32,247 nucleotides of DNA from an uncultured Collinsella sp. (lineage in GTDB: Bacteria; Actinomycetota; Coriobacteriia; Coriobacteriales; Coriobacteriaceae): NCBI GenBank assembly GCA_934654585.1, contig CAKUGF010000021.1, forward strand, positions 1-32,247. Direction: 5' to 3'. Below are positions 19,412-26,379 of the stretch, piece after piece (the first letter of the stretch is position 1; every line of letters starts with the position of its first letter). The notes under the pieces were generated by a model. It worked only from the letters and a program-made list of their open reading frames with translations. It was not told where the DNA came from and did no database searches. The position numbers and the translations under genes were made by a program.

Positions 19412-19875
19412 TCGAGGCAAAGCGTCTGCTTGTGGATACGAATGTTTGGCTTGATTATTACCTGCAAGAGGGGGCATTCGACGAAGCGAAGCACCTGGTG
19501 GAGCTTGCCGAGGCAGGAAAGATCGACCTTCTGTATACGCCAACGACGGCAAAGGACGTGTTCTATATTTTGCCTCGGCGACTAGCCCGGCGGAATGCGA
19601 ACGGAGTAAACGTGTCGTTTGCTCCGGCATCATGGGCCTGTATCGAGCATATGATGCAGGTGGCAACCGCTTCTCCGCTTTCGTTGGCGGAGTGTGAGAT
19701 GGCACGAATGCTTGGCAAGCGCATGCCGGATCTTGAGGACAACCTCATCATCGCTTCGGGCGACACAGCGGATGTCGACTACGTAGTCACGAGTGATCGA
19801 CGCATGTTGGAGGCGATGCCCGAGGTTTGCTTGACACCCGCGCGTGCACTCGAGCTCATTGGGATACTCGACTAA
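19408..19875 (+). CDS. PIN-domain ribonuclease toxin
   Basis: The 155-residue protein has a PIN fold. It begins with LLVDTNVWLDYYL (Asp10 first metal ligand) and ends with LEDNLIIASGDTADVDYVVTSDRRML, which supplies Asp111 and Asp130. PIN toxins (VapC and relatives) are Mg-dependent RNases that cleave tRNA or rRNA; the target here is unknown. The ATG at 19408 overlaps the antitoxin stop (ATGA), which gives translational coupling. A TTG at 19402 is possible but less likely. Pairing of a RelB/DinJ-like antitoxin with a PIN toxin is a mixed combination, since RelB usually pairs with RelE-type toxins. Confidence 0.82.
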   Translation: MIEAKRLLVDTNVWLDYYLQEGAFDEAKHLVELAEAGKIDLLYTPTTAKDVFYILPRRLARRNANGVNVSFAPASWACIEHMMQVATASPLSLAECEMARMLGKRMPDLEDNLIIASGDTADVDYVVTSDRRMLEAMPEVCLTPARALELIGILD

Positions 19876-19940
19876 CCTTGCATACCTCGTTTCGCTATCA
19901 TATTGAGCATTGTGGCCCTCATGCAACTTTGGAGGACGAT

Positions 19941-20405
19941 ATGGCGGATAACGAAGCGCTGTTTATGCCTGAGCTGGTGTTTTTTGATTGGGAGTGCGCG
20001 ACGCCGGATGAGGTGTTTGCGCGGCTCGAGGACGAGCTTGCACCTCGTGGCTACATTGCGCCCGGTTGGCTCGATGCCGTCCGCACGCGTGAAGATACCT
20101 ATCCCACGGGCCTTGCCATGCCGGCGGCCAACATCGCCATCCCGCATACCGATCCGGGGTTTGTGGCTAAGCCCTATATCGCGGTGGTGAAGCCCGCCGC
20201 ACCTGTGACGTTCAACGCGATGGCGGGCATGGGCGCCCCGGTGCCGGCGCAGATCGTCATCAATCTGGGCATCGCCGAGCCGGGCGGCCAGGTCGAGGCC
20301 CTGCAGGCGCTCATGAATATCTTTATGGATGCCGACGCTGCAGCCGATGTGCTTGGCCAGACCACGCCCCAAGGCATGGTCGACGCCATCCGCCGCCACT
20401 TTTAG
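19941..20405 (+). CDS. PTS EIIA component, galactitol/fructose type
   Basis: This protein accepts phosphate from HPr and passes it to an EIIB. The 154-residue product is a single EIIA-2 domain. The region AVRTREDTYPTGLAMPAANIAIPHTDP includes the phosphorylated His69, and the RE..YPTGL pattern is typical of GatA-like subunits. No EIIB, EIIC or sugar enzyme gene is nearby, so it is an orphan that may serve a permease elsewhere or act in regulation. The ATG at 19941 has GGAGGA 5 nt before it. The frame is open upstream but overlaps the toxin gene, so the longer form is rejected. Confidence 0.85.
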   Translation: MADNEALFMPELVFFDWECATPDEVFARLEDELAPRGYIAPGWLDAVRTREDTYPTGLAMPAANIAIPHTDPGFVAKPYIAVVKPAAPVTFNAMAGMGAPVPAQIVINLGIAEPGGQVEALQALMNIFMDADAAADVLGQTTPQGMVDAIRRHF

Positions 20406-20406
20406 G

Positions 20407-20498
20407 GCCGGCACTTGGGGATTGTCCCTAACTGCCGGCTGCCAGGGCTGTCCCCTTTGCACCAAAATGGTGCAGATTAACCTGTCCCCGTTGCACCA
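20407..20498. repeat. Compound hairpin repeat with TGTCCCC/GGGGACA cores
   Basis: Two units lie side by side. GCCGGCA (20407-20413) pairs with TGCCGGC (20433-20439) around a loop with TTGGGGA and TGTCCC. Then TGCACCA (20458-20464), TGGTGCA (20468-20474) and TGCACCA (20492-20498) form alternating arms. Each TGCACCA is preceded by CTGTCCCC (GGGGACAG on the minus strand). This looks like a paired palindromic element such as a REPIN. It fills most of the gap between the EIIA and foldase genes and carries no T run. Confidence 0.6.
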
Positions 20499-20565
20499 GG
20501 CGTGTCGCGGGGGCTGCGTTGTGACACAATGGCGTTTGTTCGATTCGTGATGCGAAAGGCCAAAC

Positions 20566-21789
20566 ATGGCAAACAAGAAAAAGAACCCCGAGGTCGCGCC
20601 GACGCCCGAGCAACGGTCCCGCGCAGCCTCCAGCTCTCGCAAGAAGCAGCGCAAGACCTACGTTTCCAAGACCGTCAAGATCGTCCTGGTGGTCATCGGC
20701 GTGCTGGCAATGCTGCTTTCCGTCTCGGCCATGGCGTGCTCCGGCCTGATGTCGCAGGCCGAGGACACCAGCACGGGCTACAAGCTCACCGGCGGTGTGG
20801 CTGCGACCATTAACGGAACCAACCTCACCGAGGACACCGTGACCAAGCAGATTATGAGCATGCGCACGTCCTACGGCTACACCAAGGATGAGGACTGGGC
20901 ACAGTATCTGGTTGACAACGACCTCACGCCCAAGAAGTACCGCAAGCAGCTCATCGATTCCTACACGCAGCAGATTCTGCTTCAGCAGGCGCAGAAAGAG
21001 AACGGCGTGACCGTCTCGGACGAGGAAGTCGAGAAGGCTTGGAAGGACGCGTGCAAGAGCGCGGGCGGTGCCAAGACCTTTAAGGAGACCCTCAAGACCT
21101 ACGGCTATACCGAGGACACCTACAAGGATTCGCTCAAGGAGAGCCTGGCGCAGCAGAAGCTCAAGGATGCCGTGGCGCCCACCAGCAAGCCCAAGGACAG
21201 CGAGATCGTCGATTACATCAACGAGAACCTGTCCAACTACAACGATGCCCGCCGTTCGTCGAACATCCTGATCAAGGTCGATTCCGACGCCTCCGACGAG
21301 GACAAGGCTGCCGCCAAGGCCAAGGCGCAGGAGTGCCTGGACAAGATCAACTCCGGTGAGCTGAGCTTTGAGGACGCCGTGGAGCAGTACTCCGAGGATA
21401 CCGGTTCCAAGGAGGATAAGGGCGACGTGGGCTGGGATAAGCTCACCACCTTCGTCGACAGCTACCAGACGGCGCTCGAGGGTCTCAACAAGGGTGATGT
21501 GAGCGACGTGGTCGAGTCGACCTACGGCTACCACATCATCAAATGCACCGACTACTTCCATGTCGATAATCAGGTTGATGATATTAAGCAGGTGCCCAAG
21601 GCCATTAAGAAGTACGTCTCTAACGTGGTGAAGACGCAGGCTGCCAGCACCGCATACAGCGAGTGGCTAGAGCAGTACAAGAAGGACGCCGACATCACCG
21701 TTAACCCCATGCCCAAGGACGTGCCGTACAACGTCAGCCTGAAGGGCGTCACCAAGAGTTCGACCGACGATTCGTCGACGACTGAGTAA
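20566..21789 (+). CDS. Membrane-anchored parvulin-type peptidyl-prolyl isomerase (PrsA/SurA-like foldase)
   Basis: The 407-residue protein has a basic cytoplasmic start of about 35 residues and a hydrophobic segment (about 36-56) ending in AMAC, which is only a poor lipobox. A SurA-like helical chaperone region (about 75-220) follows. The parvulin domain (about 225-325) includes SSNILIKV, GELSFEDAVEQYSED, KGDVGWD and STYGYHIIK. A C-terminal helical and Ser/Thr-rich tail ends it. Such foldases act outside the membrane on exported proteins, and the wall proteins of this window are plausible clients. The start has GAAAGG upstream. Confidence 0.9.
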   Translation: MANKKKNPEVAPTPEQRSRAASSSRKKQRKTYVSKTVKIVLVVIGVLAMLLSVSAMACSGLMSQAEDTSTGYKLTGGVAATINGTNLTEDTVTKQIMSMRTSYGYTKDEDWAQYLVDNDLTPKKYRKQLIDSYTQQILLQQAQKENGVTVSDEEVEKAWKDACKSAGGAKTFKETLKTYGYTEDTYKDSLKESLAQQKLKDAVAPTSKPKDSEIVDYINENLSNYNDARRSSNILIKVDSDASDEDKAAAKAKAQECLDKINSGELSFEDAVEQYSEDTGSKEDKGDVGWDKLTTFVDSYQTALEGLNKGDVSDVVESTYGYHIIKCTDYFHVDNQVDDIKQVPKAIKKYVSNVVKTQAASTAYSEWLEQYKKDADITVNPMPKDVPYNVSLKGVTKSSTDDSSTTE

Positions 21790-21794
21790 TCATG

Positions 21795-21820
21795 GGGCGG
21801 TGCTCACACGAGTGCCGCCC
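21795..21820 (+). other. GC-rich hairpin between foldase and YqeY genes
   Basis: GGGCGGTGCTC (21795-21805) pairs with GAGTGCCGCCC (21810-21820) through two G-U pairs around the loop ACAC. No T run follows, and the YqeY ribosome binding site GAGGAGGA begins 9 nt later. It may be a weak terminator or an mRNA processing barrier. Confidence 0.5.
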
Positions 21821-21843
21821 ACGCTATTGAGGAGGATTTGCAG

Positions 21844-22287
21844 ATGACTAACGAAGAGCTGCAGAAGGAAATGATCGCGGCCATGAAGGCCAAGGACAAG
21901 GTTCGCCTGTCCATCATTCGTCAGGTCAAGGCCGAGGTAAAGAACATCGAGGTCAACGAGCGCCGCGATGTGACCGAGGAAGACGTCAACAGCATGATCA
22001 AGCGTCTGATTAAGCAGACGAGCGAGACGCTGGAGATGTCCATTAAGGCCGGTACCGACCAGGAGCGTACCGACAACCTGACCGAGCAGGTCAAGATTCT
22101 GGAGAGCTTGCTGCCCGCGCAGGTTTCGGGCGAGGAGCTCGAGGCCCTGATCGAGCAGGTTATCGCCGAGCTGGGCGCGACCTCCAAGAAACAGATGGGC
22201 CAGGTCATGGGAGCACTCGGCAAGGCTACGGGCGGCAACTTCGATAAGCCGGCGGCGGCCAAGATCGTCGGCTCAAAGCTTGCCTAA
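21844..22287 (+). CDS. yqeY: GatB/YqeY domain protein
   Basis: The 147-residue helical protein matches the YqeY family. It opens with LQKEMIAAMKAKDKVRLSIIRQVKAEVKN. It continues with an acidic/basic helical stretch (EERTDNLTEQVKILESLLPAQVS-like), and ends with the GatB-tail-like motif KKQMGQVMGALGKATGGNFDK. The family resembles the tRNA-binding tail of aspartyl/glutamyl-tRNA amidotransferase subunit B; its own role is not settled. The ATG at 21844 is preceded by GAGGAGGA at a good distance. A TTG two codons upstream is less likely. A terminator follows. Confidence 0.9.
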   Translation: MTNEELQKEMIAAMKAKDKVRLSIIRQVKAEVKNIEVNERRDVTEEDVNSMIKRLIKQTSETLEMSIKAGTDQERTDNLTEQVKILESLLPAQVSGEELEALIEQVIAELGATSKKQMGQVMGALGKATGGNFDKPAAAKIVGSKLA

Positions 22288-22314
22288 GGGCCGATCGACA
22301 CATAGCTGATAGAG

Positions 22315-22349
22315 AGGGGCGACGGCCACGTGGTCGGCGCCCCTTCTTT
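22315..22349 (+). terminator. Rho-independent terminator after yqeY
   Basis: AGGGGCG (22315-22321) pairs with CGCCCCT (22338-22344), with an inner CGGCC/GGTCG stem and the sequence TTCTTT after it. Confidence 0.8.
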
Positions 22350-22363
22350 GATGGCAGATGAAG

Positions 22364-22394
22364 GCACTCATTGGGGACAGACTTAAATGAGTGC
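22364..22394. repeat. Hairpin with GGGGACAG loop
   Basis: A perfect 9-bp stem (GCACTCATT at 22364-22372, AATGAGTGC at 22386-22394) encloses GGGGACAGACTTA. A third partial arm, AATGAGTG, follows at 22397-22404. The loop core is the same as in the hairpins at 26335 and 29745, while the stem is unrelated. Confidence 0.65.
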
Positions 22395-22467
22395 CCAATG
22401 AGTGGGTGAAAGGTTGCGGGTTCTTTACGGGGGTGCAGTGTGGGCTGCGGAAACGTGGTTCTTTCCG

Positions 22468-22473
22468 TACAAT
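22468..22473 (+). promoter_or_regulatory. Candidate -10 of the amino acid ABC operon
   Basis: TACAAT lies 36 nt before the first ATG of the operon. No convincing -35 is seen. The rest of the gap 22395-22508 shows no riboswitch or T-box features. Confidence 0.35.
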
Positions 22474-22508
22474 AGTGCAATTCGTGTAAACGCAGGGAAG
22501 GGACATTC

Positions 22509-23240
22509 ATGGCAGACATGATCGAGATCAAGCATCTCAACAAGTACTTTGGCGACCTGCACGTGCTCAAAGATATCAACCTTACCGTCAAGCGCGGCGA
22601 GAAGCTCGTCATGATCGGGCCGTCCGGTTCGGGTAAGTCGACGCTCATCCGTTGCGTCGATTATCTTGAGGAGCCCACATCGGGCGAAGTCATCATCGAC
22701 GGTACGCCGCTCACCAAAAAGAATCACCTGGAAATGGCCCGCAAGTACAGCTCCATGGTGTTTCAGCAGTTCAACCTGTATCCCAATATGACGGTGCTCG
22801 GCAACCTAACGCTCGCGCCCATCAAGCTGCAAAAGAAGAGCAAGGAAGAGGCGACCCAGATCGCCATCGCCGCACTCAAGCGCGTCGGCATGGCGCATAA
22901 GGCCGGCGAGTACCCGCAAAACCTCTCGGGCGGTCAGCAGCAGCGCATCGCCATCGCCCGTGCCCTGTGCACCAAGCAGCCCATCATCCTGTTTGACGAG
23001 CCGACCTCGGCGCTCGACCCCGAGATGGTCCAGGAGGTCCTGGACGTTATGATCGAGCTCGCGCAGGAGGACATCACCATGATTTGCGTGACGCACGAGA
23101 TGGGCTTTGCGCGCCAGGTGGCCGACCGCGTCATCTTTATGGAGGACGGTCGCATCCTGGAGGAGGGCACGCCCGAGCACTTCTTCGATAACCCCGAGAA
23201 CCCGCGCTGCCGCGAGTTCCTGTCCAAGATTCTGCACTAG
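22509..23240 (+). CDS. Polar amino acid ABC transporter ATP-binding protein (GlnQ type)
   Basis: The 243-residue ATPase has Walker [10 protein letters not shown], the Q-loop in [12 protein letters not shown], the signature LSGGQQQR, Walker [15 protein letters not shown] and the switch His in VTHEMGFA. Its sequence pattern is that of GlnQ/HisP proteins, which drive import of polar amino acids. It is the first of four consecutive genes (ATPase, lipoprotein, two permeases) and so forms a full importer. The ATG at 22509 has AGGGAAGGG upstream; an ATG at 22518 is an alternative. Substrate cannot be told from the sequence. Confidence 0.95.
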   Translation: MADMIEIKHLNKYFGDLHVLKDINLTVKRGEKLVMIGPSGSGKSTLIRCVDYLEEPTSGEVIIDGTPLTKKNHLEMARKYSSMVFQQFNLYPNMTVLGNLTLAPIKLQKKSKEEATQIAIAALKRVGMAHKAGEYPQNLSGGQQQRIAIARALCTKQPIILFDEPTSALDPEMVQEVLDVMIELAQEDITMICVTHEMGFARQVADRVIFMEDGRILEEGTPEHFFDNPENPRCREFLSKILH

Positions 23241-23249
23241 GCGCGGGTG

Positions 23250-24125
23250 ATGGACATGACGGATATGACGAGGGCGGCCGTATCGCGCCGTCACTTTTTG
23301 CAGCTGGCGGGCGTCGGCATGCTCGCGCTGACGGGCACCGCGCTCACCGGCTGCGGCAACTCCACGGGCGGCGAGGGCTCCGATAAGGGTTCCAAGCTCG
23401 CGGCCATCAAGTCGCGCGGCCACCTGAACGCCGGCGTCAAAAAGGACGTTCCCGGCTACGGCTATTACGATACAGCCAAGGGCCGCTTTGAGGGCATGGA
23501 GGTCGACCTGTGCTACCAGATCGCCGCTGCTGTCTTTGGCGTGAGTTACAAGGAGGCCCGCGCCCAAGAGCTTGTCGAGTTTACCGACGTAACGCCCAAG
23601 ACGCGTGGCCCGCTCATCGATAACGGCCAGCTCGACGTGGTCGCGGCGACCTACACCATCACCGACGAGCGCAAGAAGAGCTGGGATTTCTCGACGCCGT
23701 ACCGCACCGACTACGTGGGACTCATGGTCAAGAAACGCTCGGGCTTTACCTCGATCGAGGATTTGGACGGCAAGGTTATCGGCGTGAGCCAGGGTGCTAC
23801 CACGCAGGGCCTTATCGAGCAGATGATCAAGGACAACGGCTTTCACTGCGAGCCCGAGTTTAGGGCCTTTAGCGGATACCCCATCATCAAGAGTTCGCTC
23901 GACGCTGGCAATATCGACGTCTTTGCCATGGACCGCTCCACGCTGGCCGGTTACATGAACGAGACCGTCGAGTTGCTGCAGCCCGAGGTCAAGTTTGGCG
24001 AGCAGGGTTACGGCGTGGCGACCAAGAAGGGTTGCGACCTTTCGGCTGTGGTCGATCAGGTGGTTTGCGATCGCTTGGCCGATGGCTGGCTCGATCAAGA
24101 GGTCAAGACCTGGGGTCTTGTGTAA
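23250..24125 (+). CDS. Amino acid ABC transporter substrate-binding lipoprotein (Tat-type signal)
   Basis: The 291-residue protein has a twin-arginine-like signal SRRHFLQLAG (12-21) and a lipobox ALTGC with Cys35. The mature part is a family 3 solute-binding protein: KSRGHLNAGVKKDVPGYG, FEGMEVDLCYQIA, VEFTDVTPKTR and DVVAATYTITDERKK are all typical. It should be exported folded through Tat, lipidated, and deliver an amino acid to the two permeases. The start could be the GTG at 23247, the ATG at 23250 or later ATGs at 23256/23265. None has a strong binding site, and coupling to the ATPase gene nine bases upstream is likely. Confidence 0.92.
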   Translation: MDMTDMTRAAVSRRHFLQLAGVGMLALTGTALTGCGNSTGGEGSDKGSKLAAIKSRGHLNAGVKKDVPGYGYYDTAKGRFEGMEVDLCYQIAAAVFGVSYKEARAQELVEFTDVTPKTRGPLIDNGQLDVVAATYTITDERKKSWDFSTPYRTDYVGLMVKKRSGFTSIEDLDGKVIGVSQGATTQGLIEQMIKDNGFHCEPEFRAFSGYPIIKSSLDAGNIDVFAMDRSTLAGYMNETVELLQPEVKFGEQGYGVATKKGCDLSAVVDQVVCDRLADGWLDQEVKTWGLV

Positions 24126-24149
24126 GCGTTCGTCCAAGGAAGGAATCAA

Positions 24150-24896
24150 ATGCTCGAAGGATTGTTTGACGCCGACCGCTGGTCGACGACATTCCAAAAC
24201 ATGGGGCCCTTCTGGGAGGGCTTTGGTGTGACGCTGCAGGTGGTTGTTGCCGGTCTGCTGCTGTCGCTGGTGCTGGGCACGCTGCTGGGCGTGTTCTCGA
24301 CCACCCGTTCGCGCGTGCTGCGCGCCATCAGCCGCGTGTACGTTGAGTTTTACCAGAACACCCCGCTGCCCGTGCAGGTGCTCTTTATGTACATGGCCGG
24401 CCCGCAGTTTTTGCAAGCCATCACTGGCGCCGACCAGCCGGTGCGTATCGCACCGTTCGTGCTGGGCTTTTTGGGCGTGGGCCTGTATCACGCGGCCTAC
24501 ATCTCTGAGGTCATCCGCACCGGCATCGAAGCCGTTCCGCGCGGTCAGATGGAGGCTGCTCAGAGCCAGGGCTTCACCCGTGCGCAGGCCTACTGGTACA
24601 TCGTGCTGCCCCAGACGTTCAAAATCATCCTGCCCCCGCTATGTAACCAGGCGTTCAACCTGGTCAAGAACACGTCGGTGCTGGCACTCGTGGCCGGCGG
24701 CGACCTTATGTATCGCTCCGACAACTTCGTAAGCCTGTATGGCTACCTGCAGGGATACATCGTCTGCTGCCTTATGTACTTCATCATCTGCTTTCCGCTC
24801 GCCATGCTGGTGCAGTGGCTCGAGCGTCGCTCCAAGGAGCGCCCGCGCGGTGTGAGCCTGGCCGAGCTGGGGCTCGACAACGTAGAGGAGGCCTAG
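24150..24896 (+). CDS. Amino acid ABC transporter permease 1
   Basis: The 248-residue membrane protein is of the HisM/GlnP type. It contains the permease contact loop EAVPRGQMEAAQSQGFTRAQ (the EAA-like motif that binds the ATPase), followed by YIVLPQTFKIILPPL. About five hydrophobic segments are visible. The N-terminus has a short soluble region (DADRWSTTFQNM). The ATG at 24150 has AAGGAAGG upstream and lies 24 nt after the lipoprotein stop. The stop is 3 nt from the next permease. Confidence 0.93.
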   Translation: MLEGLFDADRWSTTFQNMGPFWEGFGVTLQVVVAGLLLSLVLGTLLGVFSTTRSRVLRAISRVYVEFYQNTPLPVQVLFMYMAGPQFLQAITGADQPVRIAPFVLGFLGVGLYHAAYISEVIRTGIEAVPRGQMEAAQSQGFTRAQAYWYIVLPQTFKIILPPLCNQAFNLVKNTSVLALVAGGDLMYRSDNFVSLYGYLQGYIVCCLMYFIICFPLAMLVQWLERRSKERPRGVSLAELGLDNVEEA

Positions 24897-24899
24897 CGC

Positions 24900-25538
24900 A
24901 TGGAAATCTTCAACGCGACCAACCTGCTCTACATCTGGGGCGGCTTTGTTAAGACCATCGAGATCTCGGCGCTGTCGATCTTTTTCTCGCTCATCTTTGG
25001 CACGGTGCTGGCGCTCGTCAAGAGCTATGCGCCCCGCCCGTTCCGTATTTTGGTGAGCGCCTATATCGAGCTGTTCCGCTGCACGCCGAACCTGCTGTGG
25101 ATCCTGTTTATCTACTTTACGGTGCAGGGTCTGGACATTGTGATCTCGACTATCGCCTTTACGCTGTTTACCAGCGCCGTTATGGCCGAGATTGTGCGCG
25201 GCGGCCTCAACTCGATTCCGCGTGGCCAGTTTGAGGCGGCGCAGAGCCAGGGCTTCGGCTTCTTTGCCACCATGCGCTATATCATCCTGCCACAGACGTT
25301 TAAGACGATCATTCCGGCCCTGTTTAGCCAGTGCACGACTGTCATCAAGGACAGCTCGTATCTTTCGGGCATTAACGTGGCCGAACTCATGTACACGGCA
25401 AACGTCGTGATGGCGCACGCGATCGACCTGCCGCAGGTGCTTATGCTCTACGGTCTGGTGTTTGCGATGTACTTTGCACTCAACTTTGGCATTTCGCTAC
25501 TGGTCCGAGCATATCAGCGTCGTATCGTAGCCGCATAG
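24900..25538 (+). CDS. Amino acid ABC transporter permease 2
   Basis: The 212-residue membrane protein pairs with permease 1 as a heterodimer. It has the same contact loop LNSIPRGQFEAAQSQGFGFF followed by YIILPQTFKTIIPALF, and five or so hydrophobic segments. The ATG at 24900 is preceded by GAGGAGG within the end of permease 1. It is the last gene of the operon; a large palindrome begins at its stop codon. Confidence 0.93.
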   Translation: MEIFNATNLLYIWGGFVKTIEISALSIFFSLIFGTVLALVKSYAPRPFRILVSAYIELFRCTPNLLWILFIYFTVQGLDIVISTIAFTLFTSAVMAEIVRGGLNSIPRGQFEAAQSQGFGFFATMRYIILPQTFKTIIPALFSQCTTVIKDSSYLSGINVAELMYTANVVMAHAIDLPQVLMLYGLVFAMYFALNFGISLLVRAYQRRIVAA

Positions 25539-25644
25539 CCTGGCTTTCCCTGGCACCCAACCTTGGCCTTCAAACCGTCGCTCGCGTACCAAAGTACGCG
25601 TCGCTCCTCTTTCAGGCCAATCTTGGGCACCAGGAAAACCCAGG
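25539..25644. repeat. Nested imperfect palindrome of about 106 bp after the ABC operon
   Basis: Arms are nested around a centre: CCTGG (25539) with CCAGG (25640-25644), CCTGGCACCCAA (25549-25560) with TTGGGCACCAGG (25623-25634), TTGGCCT (25563-25569) with AGGCCAA (25614-25620), and CGCGTAC/GTACGCG (25583-25589 with 25594-25600) with a CAAA loop. No T run follows. Like the palindrome after carB, it sits at the 3' end of an operon, and may be a dispersed repeat that also stabilises or ends the message. Confidence 0.7.
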
Positions 25645-25705
25645 TACGCTATCGTGGGAAAAGGCGATAAACAGCCTATTTCTCATTTGTTAGAAAGGAA
25701 TCGCG

Positions 25706-26329
25706 ATGAGCGATCTGGTGAACAAGAAGAGCCCCGTGGTCATTACCATCGCGCGTGACTTTGGTGCCGAGGGCCACGAGATCGGCCGTATCCTCGCCAA
25801 TGAGCTGGGGATTCCGCTGTACGACAACGAGCTGCTGGTGCGCGCGTCGCTGCGCGCGGGCGAATCGCTCGATAAGATGGCGGCCTACGACGAGCGCTTG
25901 GCCGTGGAGAACATGGCGTTTCTGCCCGACCGTTACGATGCCCGTTCGTACTCGGACAAGCTGTTCCAAAAGATGAGCCAGGTGATTTTGGACCTGGGCG
26001 AGACCGAGAGCTGCATTATCGAGGGTCGCCTGTCCGATTACCTACTGCGCAATAACCCCAACCACATCGCCGTGCTGGTGACCGCCCCCTTTGAGGACCG
26101 CGTCGAGATCGTTCGCAAGAAGCGTGGCCTCAACAAAAAGAAGGGCACCAAGCTGGTCAAGCAGCAGCAGAAGGCGCGCGAGGCGTTTTACAAGCGATAC
26201 AGCGCCGGCAAGTGGAAGATGACGAGCGGTAAGGACATCGTCGTCAACCGCGCCAAGCTGGGTCGCGAGGGCTGCAAGGACGTTATCGCCGCAGCCTACC
26301 GCTACAAAGTAGCTCAGCTCGAAGGCTAG
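25706..26329 (+). CDS. Cytidylate-kinase-like family protein
   Basis: The 207-residue protein matches the cytidylate-kinase-like family (PF13189). The opening ITIARDFGAEGHEIGRILA is the family's variant P-loop, followed by LGIPLYDNELL. The middle has CIIEGRLSDYLLRNNPNHIAVLVTAP, and the end has basic residues (KKKGTKLVKQQQKAREAFYKRYSAGKW) in a lid-like region. True CMP kinase (Cmk) is longer and differs, so the natural substrate is unknown. The ATG has AGAAAGGAA upstream. It stands alone between a palindrome and a bidirectional hairpin terminator. Confidence 0.85.
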   Translation: MSDLVNKKSPVVITIARDFGAEGHEIGRILANELGIPLYDNELLVRASLRAGESLDKMAAYDERLAVENMAFLPDRYDARSYSDKLFQKMSQVILDLGETESCIIEGRLSDYLLRNNPNHIAVLVTAPFEDRVEIVRKKRGLNKKKGTKLVKQQQKAREAFYKRYSAGKWKMTSGKDIVVNRAKLGREGCKDVIAAAYRYKVAQLEG

Positions 26330-26334
26330 ACTCC

Positions 26335-26378
26335 AAAACCGCCACAAAGGGGACAGGCACCTTTGTGGTGGTTTTTGT
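26335..26378. terminator. GGGGACAG-loop hairpin used as bidirectional terminator (35-bp repeat, copy 1)
   Basis: A 16-bp stem (26335-26350 with 26360-26375, one G-U pair) has the loop GGACAGGCA. T runs flank it on both strands (TTTTTGTTTT on plus, GGTTTT on minus). It lies between the convergent cytidylate-kinase-like and LuxR genes. The core from ACC-CACAAAGG to its complement recurs at 29745 and 32172, so a mobile-looking repeat serves here as terminator. Confidence 0.8.
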
Positions 26379-26379
26379 T

